A stretch of 50,397 bases of DNA from Thozetella sp. PMI_491 (taxonomy: Eukaryota; Ascomycota; Sordariomycetes; Chaetosphaeriales; Chaetosphaeriaceae), in contig MU270088.1 in the NCBI GenBank assembly GCA_021432635.1, forward strand, positions 190,641-241,037, given 5' to 3'. The stretch's first letter is position 1; the number at the start of each line of letters is the position of its first letter. Made by a program: the position numbers and the translations under genes. Below, piece after piece: positions 21,228 to 34,000 of this stretch. The notes under the pieces are model-generated. The model saw only the letters and a list, made by a program, of their open reading frames with translations. It was not told the DNA's origin and did no database searches.

Positions 21228-23860
21228 TCAACCAGATTGCTCACACCGTCGTAGCTTGCGCTTCCTCGCCCGCCGCTGCTGTACTTGTTCTGTTGTCCGG
21301 AGCTTGATACCATGGACCGAAGCAACATGGTTCCGGAATTGATCCACGCTCCATAATTTCACCTCGCCTATTTTACACTTAGGATGTTTACACACAATAA
21401 GCTCACCACGCTGTTCGGCCTGTTCCTTCTCCTCCAAGTGGTGGTCGTCGAAGTGGTCATTCCGTTTCGGGGGCCGACAGTATGGGAAATCCCGCTCTTG
21501 CTTCGTCAGTCGCTCGTCGCCTATGCAGTCGGGACACTGGGTTGCTCCCATGAGAAGCGGGAAAGGGTCTGGCTCGGGCTCTTGCTCCGGCTCAAGCTTG
21601 ATATACTTTGAAGCCAATGAGGACTCGATATCAGTTGGTGGCTGCCGGCGCTTGAGGCGATTTGAAGTCAGGGGGGGTTCCACGATAGTTGGTGGCCGCA
21701 GGCGCTTGCGCTTGACCGTCTCTCTCTTGCTGCATAAAGCTACGTATAAGTCAACGACTTCAATACTTAGCCTGGCAATTTCCTCCTCGCTCAAATTGTC
21801 CGGCTGGTAGCAGAGGATTTCGGCTAGTCTTGCGCGCTCGGGGATGACGAGATCAATCGTCGGCTCGACGTATTCTTCCATCTCCTCTCCTCTCGCTTGC
21901 CTTTCGATATCCCAGGTGGGGCGGTGATGGAAATAGTTCTCGCGATACTCCTTCACGATCCGTTTCTCCCGCTGCGCCCGCTTTGATCGGATCGTTTCTG
22001 TCAGTTCTCGGATCTCTGCTTCGTTGTCCTGGCCGTCGAAGCGGTATTGGCCCCCCTTGAGCCCAGCCCGCCGCTCTTCCAGCGCTGTGATCTCTGGATC
22101 TGGGGGTAGATTCTCCCACACCTCCGGGGGGACCATGTCCCGTGTGGCACGAGGGTCACGGGTCAGACTGACGTGCGCGAACAATCGAAACATCTGGTCT
22201 TCCATTTCTTCCTCGAGGAAGGCATTCTGGAGATGGAAATTGGCAATTTGGTTTAGGTAGGCGTTCTGGAACGTGAAGAACCTAGGGTCTTGCCGCAGCA
22301 TTTGGTCGCGAACCGAATCTGGTGCGTTCCCTAAGGCGCGATAGTAAGCTCGGAAACCGGCTGCTAATGAGGGAGATCACGACATACCATTCGCGGCGTT
22401 CCCAGCGCCTCTGCGGCCGCACTTGGGAGTCCATCGCTTCTCGAAACCCGCATCCTCGCTCTGGTCGCCCATATGATCTCTTAGGGTAGAGTATAACATG
22501 GCCTCATCCTCTGATACGGTCCCGTTCCTGGCAACACGACGAAAGAATGGGGTCTTTAACTTGGACTGTTTCCAGCGCATCGCCAAGCACTGATAGCCTA
22601 CTGGAACCTTGGCCCCAAGCACAGAATTCGCATCCTTGAGGCAATCTGCGTCAAATGCTTCACTGAACAGTGCGAGACCAACGAAAAGCAGCAGGGGGCA
22701 GAATAGCAGCTTCTTGGAACGGGTCAAGAAAAAGATCGTCCTAGAACCAATCAGCACCCCCTACAGAGACCAGGCGATTAGGACCTACGTACGGCTTTGG
22801 CTTGTTGTCACACCCTTTGTGATGAACAAATTTGAGGGCCATGGCCAAGGTCGCTCGTCCAGTTACCGGGTGGCGGACCACCATCATCAAAACATCCTCG
22901 TAGCAGAGGGCTTTTGGCCGGTCCCGTCGGACTGTCTCCTGCAGGAGCAGCGCACACAGCACCGCAGAATCCGGGTCGTCGGGCTCTTCATCGACATCGT
23001 CGTCGGTTTCCATGACGGCCTTGGCGCCAAACAGCTCCTTGAGAGAACCATCTTTCGGTGGCTTCCTCTGGTTATGTACCAACTCGGCAGGTCGCACTCC
23101 TGTGTAGCAGATGATCATGTAGCAGCCCGCGTCGTTGAGGCGCTGCAGCTCGAGAGGACGAATGCTAGTGTCGTAGGCAATGTTGAAAACAAGTATGACA
23201 CGCAAAGAGTCGACGTTGAGGACGGGTTTGCCATCAATGTTGGGCGCCCGGAGATCGAAGCGGGGGACGAGGACACGGTCGTGATACTACGGGCTTGTCA
23301 GCAATGGCAGCATCCAGAATGCGGCGATATATAGCACCTTGTAGAGCTCCTTGACATCGTTGCGATTGGGGTAGCAGCCGTTGATGGTCGTGTAGAGCTG
23401 TTGGAACTGGCGAATGTACTCTTGCGAGGTACCCCAGGACTTTATATTATGCCACTCGCAGACCCACAAGAAGAAGTCCTGCATCGTCGCCCGGGTCAAG
23501 TTTTGAAGCGTTACCCTCCAGTCTCCGACTTTCATATCCACGCAGTACCTAGCTCGAAGATGTTAGCTGGGGGTATCTTCGTAGGTAGACGCTTAGAAGC
23601 TCCATGACGAACCGCTTCCATTTCCCAAACATTCCGGTGACGTTGATCTCAGTCTCAGTCGCATACTTTGGCTTGATAAAACGGACACCCTCCATCGTGC
23701 TGCGGTGCTTGGCGTGCTGCTCGACCGTCAGGGGAGTCGGTCCTTTGGTTACGCGGGCCTGGCCTTCTCGGGCGGCGACACGCCTGAGAAATTCGGCATC
23801 GTGGTCGAGGATCCCAGACGCTCTGGGGCGCGGCCGAGTAGTTATCGTCCTACTAGGCAT
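21228..23860 (-). CDS. DUF3435 tyrosine recombinase (candidate Starship captain)
   Basis: Five minus-strand exons: 23860-23613, 23548-23338, 23286-22793, 22740-22388 and 22330-21228. The four introns are 64, 51, 52 and 57 bp, with GT-AG ends and sites such as GCTAAC and GCTGAC near the acceptors. The lengths sum to 803 codons with no stop, giving 802 residues. Exon 1 leads to GKWKRYCVDMKVGDW (spliced), then SWGTSQEYIRQFQQLYTT and YHDRVLVPRFDLRAPN. The recombinase core has YTGVRPAEL with the catalytic-type Arg near residue 218, ALCYEDVLMMVVR, KFVHHKGCDNKPKP, the second Arg box TPKCGRRGAGNAANG near 420-435, and DPRFFTFQNAYLN with the candidate nucleophile Tyr near 460. A charged coiled-coil-like region and a C-terminal zinc-finger-like CKHPKCK...HVASVHG near 750-780 follow. 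The family cuts and joins DNA through a Tyr-DNA bond; members lead Starship giant transposons. Transcription runs away from the RIP block at 24.33 kb. The gene appears intact and unmutated. Confidence 0.93.
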
Positions 23861-23869
23861 TCTAGTAGG
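23849..23869. repeat. Perfect palindrome across the DUF3435 start codon
   Basis: CCTACTAG (23849-23856) and CTAGTAGG (23862-23869) form an 8-bp inverted repeat with a 5-base loop that contains the start codon (ATG at 23860-23858 on the minus strand). It could be a protein-binding operator or a hairpin at the translation start; no function is shown. Confidence 0.6.
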
Positions 23870-23951
23870 CGATCAATTGAGAAGCGACCGAGATTCGCAG
23901 AGCTGGCGAGGCCACGCGCGAGGATGGGAGGCAAAGAAAGTCGCACGCGGG

Positions 23952-23983
23952 CCCTCGAACACTCAATGAAGAGAGTTCGAGGG
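23952..23983. repeat. 13-bp inverted repeat in the DUF3435 leader
   Basis: CCCTCGAACACTC (23952-23964) and GAGAGTTCGAGGG (23971-23983) pair at 12 of 13 positions around a 6-base loop, about 90-120 bp upstream of the DUF3435 start. A shorter stem, GCCGC/GCGGC (24236-24240 and 24249-24253), lies further upstream. Structured leaders of this sort could be recombinase-binding sites. Confidence 0.6.
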
Positions 23984-24298
23984 CTAGGGAACAGTCAGCG
24001 CCCGGGGACATTTTGTAGGCAAATTCAAGGAGCCGGAAGTGGCTGCCAGAAGACGGGCTTCTGGGTTCCTCAAAATTAGAAGAAAGAGACCTGAAGTTGG
24101 GACCGCCCTTGCGCCTGGATTACCGGTTGCCACGGAACGGATTAACTGACGGAGAGGTGGGGTAATGGGGCTACAGGGGTTGCCCCGCCGGTAGGTACAC
24201 GGTACCTGCTGGAGACCTTTGCCCGTGGTGTCAAGGCCGCTTAAAACAGCGGCACGCGCCAGCCAAATTCGGCGGCCAGAACACCGCAATCTCGGTTT

Positions 24299-24316
24299 TA
24301 CGAGTAGTAATAGTAA
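24299..24316 (-). other. Possible Starship edge / target-like motif
   Basis: On the minus strand two overlapping matches to TTAC-N7-A occur: TTACTACTCGTA (24310-24299) and TTACTATTACTA (24316-24305), right at the switch from normal to AT-rich DNA and about 440 bp upstream of the DUF3435 start. A TTAC-N7-A target is recalled for at least one active Starship. The motif is short and occurs often by chance; the other end of the element is not visible. Confidence 0.25.
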
Positions 24317-24530
24317 TAACAACTTATAAGATTAAACCGCTCTTTCCTAATATTATTTAAGAGCTTTTAGCTGACTTAAATATATCTTTTTAATAGTTAT
24401 AACTTAATATTTATTATACCTCTTAAGAGTGAGTTGGTTTTACTATTTCTATTCTTTCTACTCTTTTTATTAATGGTTTATATATATTAATAAGCTGTTA
24501 TATAGGATTGTTATAGTATAAGTTAGCTGT

Positions 24531-24564
24531 TAAGGCTAAGGCTAAGGGTAAGGGTAAGGGTAAG
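24531..24564 (+). repeat. TAAGGC/TAAGGG hexamer repeat
   Basis: Two TAAGGC units followed by three TAAGGG units and a partial one, just inside the AT-rich block. It resembles but is not the TTAGGG telomere repeat. It stands out because G is otherwise scarce here. Confidence 0.8.
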
Positions 24565-24599
24565 ATAGTAGTATATAATATTATAGTAATAAGTGCTTA

Positions 24600-27500
24600 T
24601 TAGGTATACCTGTTTAAGAAAGTTATATATAGGAGCTTTTACCTCTTATATTTAAAATTAGCTATATCTAGTAAAAATAAGGGTGATCTTTATTATAATA
24701 TCTAGCTAGCTAGAAACTACTGTTAATATTATAACTCTAGTTATAGTTATATAATTATATAAGTACTACTCTCCTAATCTCTTAATTATAATTTAACAGC
24801 TCTAATTATAGTTATAGCTTAAAGATAGCTATAGCTCCTACTGTTAAGTTCCTAGCTGTTAAAGAGACTAATAATATAAAGGTTAGTTTCCTTATTTTAC
24901 TACTTATATAAACTACTAATATAAGTTTAAGAGATCTAGTTTTAATGCTTTATAGTGTAAGAGATATTCTACCTCACGATAGAGTTAAACACTAATAATA
25001 ATAATAATATCACTAATATAATAGTAAATAAAAAGAAGGAGGCTAGCTAAAAGGCTTTTACTTAGCTTAATATATTACTCTTTCCTTAAGTAAAAGCTTA
25101 ACTTATTTTTTATTTTAATAGTCTAGCTTTAATATTTCCTATATTTCCTAATTACTAGGGGATATATCCCCTTAAATCAATCTTTTATACTAGTATATAC
25201 TTTCCCTTTTTTTATTATATACTTTTTTCTATAATATAATTACTATTTAAAGTATTAACTCTAAAGTAATAAATAATATAATAACTAAAATAATAAATAT
25301 CTTAAGAAATAAGCTAATAAGATTATAAAGTAAATTATACTCTAAGAATTATATTTATATACTTTTTTTTACATTAAACCTATCCTTTAATATAAAAAAC
25401 AGCTTTATTTATTAATATTAGCGTTTTTAGTGCTTTATTTAAAAGTGTTTTTATTATAGTATTTATAGGGTTGTCTCTTCTATTAATCTATTTAATCTTA
25501 GCGATCTTATAAGCCTTATAAGACTAATATACCGCTATTAAATTAATTATAAGATGCTTTTTCTATAGTACTCCCTAGTTAGACTAGACACTAGTATAGT
25601 AATCTTAAATCTATATAAATAACCAGCTCTAGCGCTTTTAAACTAAGCTATTATATAATTATACTAAGCGTATAGTTTAATATATAGCTAATATTAAAAC
25701 TAGCTATTATACTATAGATTTCACTTGTTAAAACACTTCTTATAATCCTTTTATATTTTATAAAGGACTAGTAGATAATATTTCTAATTATCTTAAAGCT
25801 ATTTAGTTACTTTTATATGCTCTTATTATTAAGAATAATTATATATCTAATCTATAAATTAAAGTTTTTATTATTAATAAAAGAACTATTTATAAATATA
25901 TATAATCTAGCTCTTTTTAGCTTAATATATATATATCTAAGTCTTTTAATACTGTTATTAATCTATTATTAAATATGTTTATTAATTGTGTTGATCTTTA
26001 GTCTAATAAGTTAAAGCTTTTATATTATTACTATAAAGTTAAATATTATTTCTAGCTAGTAGATAGATATAATATAGGCTCTTTAAGCTTTTTACTTAAT
26101 AAACTACTTTACTATACTCTTTAAATTATAGTTTATAAGCTTTAGTCTTTTTACCTAGTTTTTTTACCTGATTATAATAAAATCTTTACTTAAATTTATA
26201 TAGTAACTATTAAAGTCCTCCTTTATACTAAGCGTTAATAATAATTTTAGTTTTACTTTAAAGCTTATTTTAATAAGCTTTATTTTCTCCTTTTATAAGA
26301 AGTCTAAGCTGTTAATATTAAGTATATTATTAGTCTATAGGCTAACTAGGCTAAATAGCTTTCCTAGCTTTATAATAAGTAAGTATAAGTTATATCTAAA
26401 GATCTTTATATTTAACTATTGTTTATAATACTTATTATATATTATAAACTAATATAGACTTGTTTTAATAAGCTTATAAAGTAGTTTTATAACCTTAAGA
26501 ATTATATTTTCTAGGTATTAGCTGTATAGCTTATGTGGTAAATATAGTAAAACTATATGTTAAAGATCTAACTTTAACTAGATATAAGCTTATATAATAT
26601 CTTATAATATAACCTTAAATCCCTTTAATACTATAATTAATATAAGTATAAGGATTAGTCTTTAACTATAATATAAGATTATAGGCACTTATATAAAGAG
26701 TATTTACTTTTTATTATTACTATAACTTTAAGCTATAAAGCACGATTTCTTATATAGTTTTATAGTCTCTTACTCTTTTACTTTATAAATAAGCCTATAA
26801 CTAAAGATCTTAACACCTTTTAAATCCTTTATTAAAGGGATTACCTTAAGCACTCTAACTATTATTAGGGATTAGATTTTAGCTTAATTTAAGAGTTTAA
26901 ACGATACTCTAGTAGTTTTAATAGCTCTCTTAGCTTTAAGCTTAAGAGTTTATTTATATAACTTATATTTCTTTTTTATTATAAATATAACTACTCTTAT
27001 AAGTGTATTACTATATATTATATACTTTATAACTATATTTAAATAACTTTACTCTATATATTTTACCTTAGTTAATAGTCTGCCTTATTTTTATTATAGT
27101 AAAGGTTTAAAATACTTAAATAATATACTTATTTTAATCTCTTTAAGAGTAGTTTATTACTCTTTTAGTATATTATATAGCTAAATTACTATAGTTTTAA
27201 ATATAGTTAAACTATTAATAGTATCTATAATAATATCTTTTTTTAATACTTAAAGTACTTTAAACAGGCCTTATTACTAATATAAGCTTTTTTACTATAC
27301 TAATACTAAGCTCTTTAGTATAAGTATTTATAAAAGGGTTTTATCTATATTTAGTTTATTATATATATTAATAGCTTCTCTAATATATTTTTTAATTAAA
27401 GTCTTTTATAGCTTTATTAATACCTTTTTATAAGCTCTTTTATACTATAATAAGCTAGTTAAAAATAGTAAATCTATAGAAATCTATAGATAAGTATTAA

Positions 27501-29600
27501 ATACTAATAGTATTAGTACTAGACTATCTAGTCTAGTTATTATATTAATAGTGCTTAAGGCTGCTTAAAGTATCTCTTTAGTGCTTTTTTTACTCTTTTT
27601 AAGTATAATATTATAGGCTTTTCTTAGACTTTTATATACTTGTTTAATCTTTTTAATACTATAGTATACCTTGACTAAAACCTATTAATAGGTAATCCTT
27701 ATAAGCTTTACTTCTACCTTAAAGTAATTAAAGGTAAAGTTAGTGCTTAAATCTATAGTAAGAATATCTAGTAAACCTAGATATATATCTATTTAATACT
27801 TTTTTAAGGTATTCTATATTATTTTAATAGTTATATCTTTTAAAAAACTACTAGCTTAAAATCTTATACTTATATAAATTATATAAAGTATTAATTTATT
27901 ATTAAAGTATATTATATTAATTAAGATCTTATAGTTAAAGTTAGCTTTCTTATAGAGAGTAAACTTAAAGTGTTTAAAAGTGCTTCTATACTTTTAATAG
28001 AAGTAGTAAAAATAGTTTATAAGCTTAAGTATACTTATCTTAACCTTATAGCCTACTCTTATAAGAAACTTATATATTTTACCTATAAAAGAGTAACTAA
28101 AGTGTTTATATATATGCCTAAGCTCTGTCTTAGTTAGAAATACTACTTTTATAAGCTTATTAATACTATCTATGTTTATTCTTATTTTATTTAGGTAGAA
28201 CTATATATATCTTTATTTATAATATATTAAAATATATACTTTATTAGCCCTTACTAGCTTATTTTTTATATTATATAGCTTTATAAAGAGATTATTTATA
28301 TCTTTTAAATATAGTAAGAATAATATAAGTGTTTCTACTATATAAAATATAATCTAGCCGATTAAAGTACTAATAATTATAGTTCTTATAGATTTTAAGG
28401 AATCTTTACTTTTAAAGTAGATATATACTTTACTAGCTTTATCCCTATTTAAAGAGATTATAAAGAGCTGTTATTAAAAGGCTTAGAATTACTTTATATT
28501 AATAGTTAATTTCTTTATAATACTAGTATTAAGTATAATACTTTAAAATATAGCTTTAAAGTATTTATTAAGTATAAATACCTTATTAATATACTTTTCT
28601 TAATTAGATTAATAATAGTTTAATAATATATTCTTTATTTTTACTTATAAAGTATATTAAAATACTAAGTCTATAAGCTAAGCTATTGTCTCTTATTATT
28701 AACTACTTTCCCCCTTACTCTCTTCTTTACTTAAGAGATTATCTAGATTATTTAAATACTATTCCTCTAAGAATATCTTATATAGGGATAGTCTTTTATA
28801 TATTATAAGGTATATTTTATAGCTTTATTTAAGCTTATTTTTAAAAGATTATTAAAGCTTTTATTCCTCTTTTACCTTTACTTATTTAGCTTTTATATAG
28901 TTTTTAAAGGAGTAACTAATCTTTTTATAATACTAATACTTACTAGTTTATTTTCTTTTATTTAAGCTTAGCTTATTAGTCTAGAATAGTCTTAAGCTTT
29001 AAAAAGGACTTTTTAAGTGTTTTATTATATATTAAAACCTTTAGTTAATAAAAAAGCTTTTTATAGTAGATAAATTAATATTTTCTATTATTTAAAGTAT
29101 ATTATAAAGTAAGGAATAAAGTGCTTTAAAGCTTTTCTCTAGCTTAAAAAGGGTAATTAATAGCTTTTATATACTAGAAATAGCTCTTAATATTATATTT
29201 ATAAGCTATTATTTTATTTAGTATTTCTTATTAAGAGCTTACTAGTATAATTATAACTTATTAAATAATACTTAAAGTATCTTTTAACTGTTTTTTTTAG
29301 TTATCTCTAGCTTTTCTCTTAAGATATTAAGCGTTAATAAGCTTTAATTATTATAGTATAATACTTTATTTATCTTTATATTATAATATTATCTAATCTT
29401 TATATATAGCGTGGTAAATAGCTGCTTTAGATTTATATAGTTAAAGAAATACTATAGGGCTTTCCCTCTTAATATCTAATTAAATACTATATAAAGCTAG
29501 GAAAGGTAGATCTTAAGCTTTTTTAAATATAATAAGAACTACTTTACCTTAGAATCTAGTATATTATACTAAGCTCTAATCTATATATTCTTCTCCTTTT
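24600..29600 (-). mobile_element. Copia-type LTR retrotransposon, RIP-inactivated
   Basis: Conceptual minus-strand translation shows the order of a fungal Copia polyprotein: integrase before reverse transcriptase. Near 28146-28090 is FLTKTELRHIYKHFS (family FLTE-ELR-LHRRFGHP), then FKFTLYKKANFNYKILINI. The integrase C-terminus, LILLVFNTY and an AINIYNKLN stretch ending TIFKTIVI, lies around 27600-27150. The reverse transcriptase follows near 26850-26350 with a KSRFVAQ-like stretch (26756-26728), FKVILRDI-stop-AYI and NIILKVIKLLYKLI. TAG and TAA interrupt the frames throughout, so no product can be made. Outer borders and LTRs were not found; the given limits are approximate. Confidence 0.75.
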
Positions 29601-29799
29601 AAATCTTAAAGAATAACTATAATATACTTATATTAATCTCCTTTATTAGGGATATTAGTAAGGGTAGGGATTACTAGTTTTATTCCTCTTAATATAGATT
29701 AATCCCCTATAGGTCTTTCTACTAATTGTTTCTTATTATATTCTGGCTTATAGCTATTTATAAGGTCTTAATATCCCTTTTTTACTACTAGATATATCC

Positions 29800-29814
29800 T
29801 TAGGGTTAGGGTTA
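29800..29814 (+). repeat. Short telomere-like repeat
   Basis: TTAGGGTTAGGGTTA, two and a half telomere-type units inside the AT-rich block. It is too short to mark a chromosome end. Confidence 0.5.
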
Positions 29815-31099
29815 TATAAAATAATACTATAAGAATCTTTTATTTAAGGGGTAAGTTATATAGGGTTTATACTAGGTATTTAAGGTCTTTAATTAGCTTT
29901 TAATAGCCTTAAATAAACCTATATTAAACTATTTTAGTAGATCTATAAGCTATAATTAGTCTGGTCTAGATTATTAACTTATATAACTAGTTTATTAATT
30001 CTAGTCTTATCCTTATAATAAGATTTACACTAGAGATTTTTAAGCTTTTATTCTTTAGGGTTTTTACTTATCTCTAGTCTAGATTATACTTATTATATTT
30101 ATAATCTCTATTTTAATCTCTTAATAGGCTTTAATAGTTATTCCTTTATTAAAATCTTAGATTATATACTCTTATAAGATCCTTATAATTAGTCTTATTT
30201 TAGATTGTTATACTAAGAGCCCTTAATCTTTTTAAAAGCTTGTTAGAGATTGTTTAATCTAGTTATTTAACTCTTTAAAATACTTGGTTTATTATCTTTT
30301 AAAGTCTTTTTAGTAATAGCTTAAGAGCTTAAAGCTTTATAGTTTTATATAATTATTTATATATTTAAGTAGATAAAATACTACCTATATATTTCTTTAC
30401 TCTCTTAAGGCTATTTCTAAGTTAATAAATTATAGTGGTTATAAAACTACCTCTTAGTTAATAATTATCTAATCCTAGATTATAAGTTATAGCTTTTTTA
30501 GGATACTAATAACCTCTGTTTTATTATACTTCTCTTAGGTAAGTTTAACCTAATAAGGAGTTATTTTTTATATATTAGTTATAGTACTTATATATATATA
30601 AAATAATTGTTTTTATAATTAAGGTAAAATCTTAATTCCTTATTTAAGGGCAGCTCTTTATCTTAATCACTTACTCTTAGAGATCCCTAATTCTAAGTTT
30701 TAAGGTAGTAATCTCTAGAAGAGTATTTATAAGCTTCTCTTAGCTGTTCTATATCGCTTTAAAAGTAATATTAATTAGTATTTAATAAGTATATAAGATC
30801 TTATAAAATAATAAAGTAAATAAACTATGTAAATCTATATTATATATTAATATCTATTTTATATATATCGTTTTTAAGAGCTAATAAGCTTAGGAATAAC
30901 TTTTATATACTCTTATTAATTATATAAGAAGAATCCACGTGATTAATAAGATCTTAATACTATAGATCCTCTATAGCTTGCCAGCGCTATAAATAGCTAT
31001 TCTAATATAATAATTATATAGTTATACTTAATTAAAAGTTAAGCATCTTATTTTATAGTATAATTAAGGATAAGAGTATAATAGCCTAACTATAAGCTT

Positions 31100-34000
31100 A
31101 TAAATACTTTAATAAATATATAAATAAAATACTTATAATATATTTAAAAGATAATAAAGCTATTTTTATCTAGATTTATAATAAAATCACTATAGTTTCC
31201 TTAGTCTTTAATTACTATAGTCTTATTACTCCTAGTAATACTTATTATTAAGCTACCTCTTTTAATAATAAATAAATCTTTTAATCTTATAGTTTAGTTT
31301 TACAATAGTATTTCTAATGCTTAACACTTAAGTATTTATATAGTTTTAAATAGTTTTTACTATTATTAGTCTTTTTTAATTACTTAGGTAAGTATAGCTT
31401 AACTATATAATTAATAATTATAATCTTACTTTTTAATACTAAGATCTTTAAGTAATACTTTTTTATAACTATTAAGTATTATCTATAATTTATTAGTATT
31501 TTAACTCTCTTTTCTTTCTCTAGTATATCTTAATAGCCTTTTAAATATTTTATATATCTTTAATAAGAACTTATTAATTATATTTTATAGACTAGTTTAC
31601 CTATTTAACTAAGTAAAAGACTTTATTATCTTTAATCTTTTCCTTTTATACTTCTTTAACTTTTTATTCTTTAAGATTATCTTTAAGGTTAAATAACTTT
31701 AAAAAGTCTTTTAAATACTCTTCTTTATAAAGATATTATAATTTTAATAAGCTTATTAAAAATATATTATATAAGTAATTATATTCCTTTAATAAAGCTA
31801 TTTTATATACTTATAATTTTATAGGTTTAAAGACTTTTAATAGTCTAATATACTTAAGTCTTAGCTTTAAGTTTACTTTTTTTAACTTAAGATTTTTAGT
31901 TAAAAGCCTTATAAAGTTATTATATCTTAGCTTTAACTATATATACTTCTTATTATAATACTTAGTCTATATCTTTATTACTTACTTTTAATACTTATAT
32001 AACTTTTCTTTTAAGTTATAAAACTTTTAAATATATTTTATAATAGCTATTACCTTTTTTCTAAGCAAATCATTCTTAATTTAGTTTTAAAAGTCTAGGA
32101 AATATCTAAGTAATACTTTAAAAAGACTTACCCTTATTATAATACTCTTAATATTATTATATATATATTTAATAACTAAAAATAACTATAACTAGTTAAG
32201 TTATTCTTTACTATAATAATAATATAAATAGTATTTTAAGACTTAATTTATCCACTTAATTTATCTATTTATTTATAAATAATAAATAGTAAAGAGTTAC
32301 CTTTATATCTTAGTTTAATAATATAACTACTCTTAAAACTTACTAGTAAAAACAAACCCTTTATTTAAGACTATCTTTTAAGGCAGACTATATTTTAGCT
32401 TGATTTTATAATAAAATACTATTAATAACTTTATTAAGTTTATAATAAATAATATTAATATAAATTTATATACTTTAATATAACAATCTATTATAACTAG
32501 TATTATATCTATATTTTAACGTATATACTTTATAAGTAATAACCTAATAATAAAGTCTATTAATAATTTATCCTAGAGTTAAATAGGTAAGGAGAATAAT
32601 TATAACTTACTATAAAATTAATAGTATCTTATTATTATTCCCTAATAGATTCTATAATTAATAATATATTTCTTAACCTCTTTACTTAAACCCCTCTAAA
32701 TAAAACTATAACTAATAAATTCTCTTATCCTTTTACTACTATTATAACTAGCTAAGAGATTATTATAATATAAGATAAAAATCTCTTATTTTAAAAATAA
32801 TTTATCTAATACTTATAATTTATTATAATATATAAAGCCCCCTTTAGGATTTACTACTTATATCTAGCTTTTTTCTAGGTTTTTCCTTAGTTTTAAGTTT
32901 TTTATCCTTATAATTTATTTTTATATCTCCTAATTAGTTCCTTATATTTTTAAGATTAACTTATTAAGAGTTACTTTTAAGTCTTTACTTTACTTAGCTT
33001 AGATATAATACACTCTAATATAATACTATATTAAGATTTACTTAAGATAACCCTTATTTTAAGCCTTTTAATTTACTATAAAGATAAGAACTATTTCCTA
33101 TTCCCTAATAATCTCTTTAAAAGTCTCCCTTAAATCCCTTTAATATAAAATATTTTATACTATAAGTATTATATTATTAGGGTTTTATATAGTTTAAAGC
33201 TTCTTTTATAATATAGCTAAATATAATATCTTATAAGTTTAATCTATTCCTCTTATATAATTAGGTTATCTTAAGGGTTTATCTATTAGGTTTAACTTTC
33301 TAGGCTAATAATAAATCTTAAAGTTAAATCTTATTAAGTAAATATACTAATAAGCTTATTAATCTTTTAGCTATAATTACTTTATAAACCCCTAGAGATT
33401 TATATAGTTTAAATAGACTTATACTAAGTATTTACTACCTTTTAAGTAATAATATTAATACTTAAAGGCTTTTACTATAGCTATTATCTTCTTATCTCTA
33501 GTATAATAGTTAAGCTTTACTCTTTAAAACTTAACAAAGTAAAAAGCTATAAGGTATTAAACTCTCTAATTATTAAGCTATAAGAGTATAACTAACCTTA
33601 TAAAGTTAAAAGTATTAATATTTATATATATAAGCCTTTTTAAGTTAAAGTATTATAATAAAAGCACCTACTAAAACTCCTTAATAAAGCAGTAAAACAC
33701 TTATATTTCCTTATTTTTAAAAAGTATTATTAAAGGTTATATAATCTTAAAGTATCTAGCTATAAAGTATTAATAAAAGTTATAAAAGCTTAAAAATACT
33801 TAAATATTATAATATATCTTAAATATAAGCTATTTAATTATAGTTTAAATCCTAGTTATATCTACTATAACTCTTTAGTCTAAAATAATAAATCTAAGAA
33901 ATTCTACTTAATCTTTATAAAAGATATATTTATTAGCTTTAATATATAACTATATATCTTTTAAGTAGTTTAATATAATATATAAAGCCTAAATATAGCT

